From an uncultured Clostridia bacterium (GTDB taxonomy: Bacteria; Bacillota; Clostridia; TANB77; CAG-508), in contig CANQZP010000025.1 in the NCBI GenBank assembly GCA_947628395.1, positions 1 through 17,131 of the forward strand: a stretch of DNA of 17,131 bases, given 5' to 3'. How positions within the stretch are numbered: position 1 is the first letter of the stretch; each line of letters starts with the position of its first letter. Below the pieces are notes generated by a model. That model was given only the letters and a program-made list of their open reading frames with translations. It had not been told where the DNA came from and searched no databases. Of this stretch, positions 13,893-17,131 are shown piece after piece. Both the position numbers and the translations under genes were made by a program.

Positions 13893-14060
13893 GAAATAAG
13901 AAAAGTGACTTCGTCACATGTCACTCGCTTCGCTCGGACGAATCAAGGTAACTTAAGCCTTGCTCTGTATAGGAAAGTCTATTGTTCTTTTTTGTCTATT
14001 GCGCTTGCTAACCAGCAAGCTATAGCCAAAAAAGTCGATTTTCCTATATAATAAAAATAA
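13893..14060 (+). ncRNA. Hairpin-rich non-coding region, candidate RNA or leader
   Basis: After a promoter come successive stems: GTGAC-TTC-GTCAC (13905-13917), a CTCGCTTCGCTCG stretch (13924-13936), CAAGG/CCTTG (13944-13962), and a long imperfect stem TATAGGAAAGTC (13968-13979) with GTCGATTTTCCTATA (14034-14048), extended by the T-run 13987-13993 against the A-run 14028-14033. At its tip is a perfect hairpin GCTTGCT-AACC-AGCAAGC (14003-14020). The local GC content is well above the surroundings. No ORF is present and no terminator follows before the MazG-like gene, so it may be a long regulatory leader, a processed small RNA, or a relict repeat element. Confidence 0.5.
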
Positions 14061-14109
14061 AGCAAATTAATAATTTGTTACTGATAAAAAATATATGGAG
14101 GTAATTAAT

Positions 14110-14433
14110 ATGGTTGATTTAAAAAAGTTACAAAAAGAAATATATCAGAATAAAGTAGATAAAGGATTTAATGTAACAGATGTTAATAAGGAGTTTTGTT
14201 TAACTTATGGAGAGGTCGCTGAAGCATATGAGGCATGGAGAAAAAAGAAGGATGATTTAGGTGAAGAATTAGCTGATATTGCCATATATTTATTAGGATT
14301 ATCAGAAATATTAGGAATAGATTTAGAAGATGAAATACAGAAAAAAGTTTATAAAAATTCCAAAAGGAAATATGAAATGATTGATGGTGTAAATACAAGA
14401 GTAAAAGAATTCGAGGAAGAATCAGAAAGATAA
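14110..14433 (+). CDS. MazG-like nucleotide pyrophosphohydrolase
   Basis: This is a 107-residue protein with ATG 14110, 8 nt after GGAGG (14097-14101); an ATG at 14095 overlaps the ribosome site and is rejected. The all-alpha NTP-PPase signature is present: E35VAE38 (LTYGEVAEAYEAW) and E52E53LAD56 (GEELADIAIYLLGL), the EXXE...EXXD set that binds Mg2+. Such enzymes hydrolyse NTPs or modified dNTPs to the monophosphate and pyrophosphate and clear damaged or excess nucleotides. The single short domain resembles the MazG-like/iMazG group rather than full-length MazG. The C-terminus is charged (KEFEEESER). It is followed after 29 nt by the DUF308-like gene with its own ribosome site. Confidence 0.88.
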   Translation: MVDLKKLQKEIYQNKVDKGFNVTDVNKEFCLTYGEVAEAYEAWRKKKDDLGEELADIAIYLLGLSEILGIDLEDEIQKKVYKNSKRKYEMIDGVNTRVKEFEEESER

Positions 14434-14462
14434 AATATTTTTTAAATTGGGAGGAAAATAAA

Positions 14463-14999
14463 ATGAAGAGTTTTTTGAAAAAATCAGGTTGGGTAGATAT
14501 ACTAGTCTCTATAGTATTTGCTATAATTGGTATATTCATGATAACGAAGACGGACTTAGCAATTAAAATAATATCTTATGCTTTAGGTGGAATTTTTATT
14601 GCTATAGGAGTTATTAAAGGTTTAGATTATTTTTTATCAAAAGGAAAATACGATTTTTATAATAATGATTTGATTTTTGGAATCATTGCTATTATTATTG
14701 GATTGGTTACTATATTTTGTAGTGATTTAATCGAATCGATGTTTAGAATTATGATAGCACTTTGGATAATATATAGTGGACTTATAAGGTTGTCATTATC
14801 ATTAAAGTTACATTCAGCACAAATAAATGTATGGAATGCATCACTAATACTATCAATTATCATGATAATTGGTGGTATATATATACTATTCCAAAATGGA
14901 GCATTAATTTTAACTATAGGAATAATAATGCTTGTATATTCAATAATTGATTTAATTGAAAGTGTAATTTTTATAAAGTATGTAGATAAGTTATTATAA
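14463..14999 (+). CDS. DUF308/HdeD-family membrane protein
   Basis: This is a 178-residue integral membrane protein whose ATG follows GGGAGG. Six hydrophobic helices are visible at about residues 11-27, 33-53, 69-86, 90-110, 122-142 and 146-171, as three two-helix repeats. Each repeat has the glycine-rich pattern of this family (IGIFMITKTDLAIKI, IGLVTIFCSD, IGGIYILFQNGALIL). E. coli HdeD is linked to acid resistance at high cell density; the molecular action of the family is not known. It probably shares a transcript with the MazG-like gene. No terminator is seen after it. Confidence 0.88.
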   Translation: MKSFLKKSGWVDILVSIVFAIIGIFMITKTDLAIKIISYALGGIFIAIGVIKGLDYFLSKGKYDFYNNDLIFGIIAIIIGLVTIFCSDLIESMFRIMIALWIIYSGLIRLSLSLKLHSAQINVWNASLILSIIMIIGGIYILFQNGALILTIGIIMLVYSIIDLIESVIFIKYVDKLL

Positions 15000-15010
15000 T
15001 AGAGGTGTAT

Positions 15011-15080
15011 CAAGTATAAAATCTTAAAACAAAGCTTATAAGGTCGATTTAGATAAATATAAACTTATTTATTATACTTG
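15011..15080. repeat. Short inverted-repeat element with ends like the 166-376 element
   Basis: CAAGTATAA (15011-15019) and TTATACTTG (15072-15080) are an exact inverted pair about 50 bp apart. The right end ATTATTATACTTGC... of the first element and ATTTATTATACTTGC here (15067-15081) are nearly the same. The interior is AT-rich and unrelated. It may be a tiny internally deleted member of the same family, or chance in AT-rich DNA. Confidence 0.4.
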
Positions 15081-15134
15081 CATTTTTGTTTGACGGATAA
15101 GTTATGAAGTTTAGATTGGAGAAAAATAATATTT

Positions 15135-16439
15135 ATGGAAACAAATGAAATATTAAAAGAATATGAAGATATAGTAGATAAAGTATGTATAAAGTATGGT
15201 TATGATAGTCAAGATAAAGAGGAAAATGAAAGTTTAAGAACAGTTTTATTGAAGGTTCTTCCTGCAATGCTCAAAAACTCAAAAAAAGAAGAACGAGAAG
15301 TATTTTATCAGATGTTAATTAATACACCTATTGTTATAGTTGATAACCTTACACAAGATGGTTATAATAAATTATTAGAACAATATATTGGAAATAATAT
15401 AAATAGTAATATAATAAGAGAAGATGCTGACTTGGAAGAATATGGAAGAGGTATTGGTGAAGGAGCATATGTTTCAGAACCAATATTAGATGACAATATG
15501 AATTTACAAGGAAAAAAATCTTTTGTATATATTCAAAGAGTTTCAGGAAAGCAAAAAGATTTTTTTGGTACAGATATAAATGTTGCTCATCTAATACATG
15601 AATTAGGTCATGCTTGGCATGCAGAAAAAGAGCAATTTACTATGCAAGATGATGGAACTTTAAAAGAAAGGGTTGGAACAGCAGAATTTATTTATTCATT
15701 TTCAAAAACAGAAGATAATAAATTCATAATGAAATGTGAAAATGTAACAGGGTTAATGCTTGAAGAGAGTATGAATACAGTTTCCGAGGAAACTGCAATG
15801 GCAAACTATATGAATCTTTCTTTAGAAGATATGAAAAAAGCATATAAAAATTCATTAATTTTAAGTAATTATCAAGGTTATATGGCAGATTTAGTTCGTT
15901 ACATGCTAGAACAACTTGGAAAAGATGATTTTGAAAATTATAGATTATATGGTGATACAGAAAGTAAAAATAAAATTAATTCTTTAATGTCAAAGACAGA
16001 ATATTGGAAAAACAGACAAGAAGATGTATTATCTCCTAATAGTCCAAGAAATTATGATAAAAAAAGAGCAATCGTAAGTAGAATAGATAGTAAACGTGTA
16101 CAAGATTTTTTTAAACGATATGAAACTACTTATTTTCCTGACATATCTGAAATGACGCCTATTGAAAAAATAGATAATGTTTTAGAACAACGATTTAATT
16201 TAAACATAGAAAAATACAATATGGGAATTAATAATTATACAGATTTTTTACGTATACTAGGATATGAATGTTATCCATTAATAAATCAAACAGCTTATTT
16301 AGCAAAATCAGATGCAATTGAGAGAAAAGAAAAAATAACTCCATCACAAGTTCTTAAAAGTGCATTAAAATCGACAAGTCGCGACAAAACTAATGAAGCT
16401 ATTAATCAAGAATCTGAAAGATCCCTATTAGAGAGGTAG
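15135..16439 (+). CDS. Putative cytoplasmic zinc metallopeptidase (HELGH motif), unknown family
   Basis: This is a 434-residue protein. The motif LIHELGHAWHAEKEQF (His155, Glu156, His159) is a textbook HEXXH zinc site with Glu156 as catalytic base. A third ligand may be one of the glutamates 50-65 residues later (LEESMNTVSEETAMANYM, about 209-226), as in gluzincins. The N-terminal 150 residues are mostly helical. The C-terminal third is charged and Ser/Arg-rich (ESERSLLER at the end). There is no signal peptide or membrane helix, so it acts inside the cell unless exported by another route. The ATG is 13 nt after GGAG (15118-15121), a long spacing, so initiation may be weak. The family is not recognised. 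It is followed after 10 nt by a GNAT acetyltransferase. Confidence 0.75.
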   Translation: METNEILKEYEDIVDKVCIKYGYDSQDKEENESLRTVLLKVLPAMLKNSKKEEREVFYQMLINTPIVIVDNLTQDGYNKLLEQYIGNNINSNIIREDADLEEYGRGIGEGAYVSEPILDDNMNLQGKKSFVYIQRVSGKQKDFFGTDINVAHLIHELGHAWHAEKEQFTMQDDGTLKERVGTAEFIYSFSKTEDNKFIMKCENVTGLMLEESMNTVSEETAMANYMNLSLEDMKKAYKNSLILSNYQGYMADLVRYMLEQLGKDDFENYRLYGDTESKNKINSLMSKTEYWKNRQEDVLSPNSPRNYDKKRAIVSRIDSKRVQDFFKRYETTYFPDISEMTPIEKIDNVLEQRFNLNIEKYNMGINNYTDFLRILGYECYPLINQTAYLAKSDAIERKEKITPSQVLKSALKSTSRDKTNEAINQESERSLLER

Positions 16440-16449
16440 AAAACAAAAT

Positions 16450-16983
16450 ATGATTAAATTAATAAAACCTAATAAAAAATATTATCAATTATATAAGGAT
16501 ATGATGGATGAATGGAATATGGAAGGTTCTCGTATTGCTCCCTGGCCATTACATTTAAAATATCATACAATACAATACTTTGATGAAATGCTAAAAAGAG
16601 TTCAAGAAGTAGAAAGGGGAGAAAATTTAGAAGGATATGCAGCATCTACTACTTATTGGTTATATGATTATGAAAGAAATATACTTTTAGGAGCATCAAA
16701 TTTAAGACATTATCTGACAGAAGATGGTCTAAAAACATGGGGACATATAGGATATGGAATAAGACCTTCTGAAAGGAAAAAGGGATATGCTACAGAATTA
16801 TTAAGATTAACATTATTAGAAGCAAAAAATAAAAATATAGATAAAGTATTGTTAGGAGCATATACAGGAAATATTGGTTCTTGGAAGGTAATGGAGAAGT
16901 GTGGTGGCAAATTAGAAAATATAATCATTGAAGATGAAACAGGACTCCCAATAAAAAGATATTGGATTAATATAAAGAAATAG
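16450..16983 (+). CDS. GNAT family N-acetyltransferase
   Basis: This is a 177-residue protein of usual GNAT length. It transfers an acetyl group from acetyl-CoA to an amine; the substrate is unknown. The acetyl-CoA loop (motif A) is visible at IGYGIRPSERKKGYATELLR (about 98-117), with RKKGYA as the R/Q-x-x-G-x-A signature. Motif B is GAYTGNIGSWKVMEKCGGKL, where the Asn and the GG turn are typical. The N-terminal half (APWPLHLKYHTIQYFDEML) resembles GNATs of the uncharacterised YjcF/RimJ-like kind that work on small molecules or proteins. The ribosome site (AGAGAGG) is 12-18 nt upstream and lies in the end of the preceding gene, so translation may be coupled to the metallopeptidase-like gene. 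Confidence 0.9.
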   Translation: MIKLIKPNKKYYQLYKDMMDEWNMEGSRIAPWPLHLKYHTIQYFDEMLKRVQEVERGENLEGYAASTTYWLYDYERNILLGASNLRHYLTEDGLKTWGHIGYGIRPSERKKGYATELLRLTLLEAKNKNIDKVLLGAYTGNIGSWKVMEKCGGKLENIIIEDETGLPIKRYWINIKK

Positions 16984-17030
16984 AAATATATAAATTAAAT
17001 ATAGAAATATATGAACAAGTGGTTATTTAA

Positions 17031-17060
17031 TTGACAATTTCTTGTTTTTTATATTATAAT
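17031..17060 (+). promoter_or_regulatory. Strong sigma-A promoter near the right edge
   Basis: Perfect TTGACA (17031-17036) and TATAAT (17055-17060), 18 bp apart. The start would be near 17067. It belongs to something beyond the window or to a short RNA. Confidence 0.82.
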
Positions 17061-17081
17061 CTCAACTTAAACACTTTTAAA

Positions 17082-17131
17082 AGAGTAAAAACTCTCAATC
17101 CTTTAATTGTCAAAGGATTTGAGAGTTTATT
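17082..17131 (+). terminator. Terminator hairpin with competing hairpin (possible attenuator)
   Basis: AAACTCTCAATCCTTT (17089-17104) pairs with AAAGGATTTGAGAGTTT (17112-17128), with one bulged base, over a 7-nt loop; the sequence then ends in TTATT at the window edge. A competing hairpin AGAGT-AAAA-ACTCT (17082-17095) uses the same left arm. It lies only about 20 nt after the predicted start of transcription, so it would end a short transcript or gate the next gene. The window ends before a longer T run can be seen. Confidence 0.6.

Noticed and set aside
13905..14050. CRISPR array or tRNA in the hairpin-rich region
   Set aside because: The stems differ from each other, there are no regularly spaced direct repeats, and no cloverleaf with a TTCGA T-loop and acceptor stem could be drawn.

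Overview
The window comes from a very AT-rich, low-GC Firmicute-type bacterium, probably an uncultured gut Clostridia or Bacilli lineage. The evidence is near-consensus sigma-A promoters (TTGACA or TTGATA, 17 bp, TATAAT), strong AGGAGG ribosome sites, the MurT/GatD peptidoglycan-amidation pair, a YneA-like LysM protein under a GAAC-N4-GTTC LexA box, and YqeG, VanW and ABC-F genes. Stops are mostly TAA, with TAG, and one TGA at the left edge, so a code in which TGA means Trp is not suggested. Genus cannot be told from the sequence.

Layout. 1-92 is the tail of an unrecognised gene. 93-477 is non-coding and holds a roughly 210-bp nested inverted-repeat element. 478-2863 encodes two overlapping membrane proteins of unknown function. 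2896-4977 is murT-gatD, ending in a clear terminator. 5031-5165 holds a decayed relative of the first repeat. 5189-5567 is a single gene for a YneA-like division inhibitor with a LexA box between -35 and -10. 5578-6165 is a membrane-anchored acidic-stalk protein whose promoter carries a perfect 20-bp palindrome. A bidirectional terminator separates it from a convergent tyrosine recombinase (6200-7213, minus strand). 7317-7606 is a small two-helix membrane protein with its own promoter and terminator.

7646-11560 looks like one operon: an unnamed TIM-barrel protein, a YqeG-type HAD phosphatase, a VanW-domain protein, a 24-codon leader peptide with a transcription attenuator, and an ABC-F ATPase. 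The leader/attenuator suggests that slow translation of the leader peptide, for example under a ribosome-targeting antibiotic, raises ABC-F expression. 11626-12480 encodes an AIM24-family protein. 12516-13284 is a DUF2798-like membrane protein behind a structured leader of about 140 nt. 13400-13762 is a compositionally different gene with its own promoter and terminator, probably acquired. 13858-14999 carries a long hairpin-rich leader, a MazG-like pyrophosphohydrolase and a DUF308/HdeD-like membrane protein. 15135-16983 pairs a HELGH metallopeptidase-like protein with a GNAT acetyltransferase. The right edge has a strong promoter followed at once by a terminator hairpin and an alternative hairpin, possibly the attenuator of the next gene.

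The strongest leads are regulatory rather than new protein families: the ABC-F leader/attenuator, the SOS-type yneA promoter, two uncharacterised structured leaders (12551-12693 and about 13893-14109), and the dispersed nested inverted-repeat element. No rRNA, tRNA, CRISPR array, transposase or replication origin was seen.
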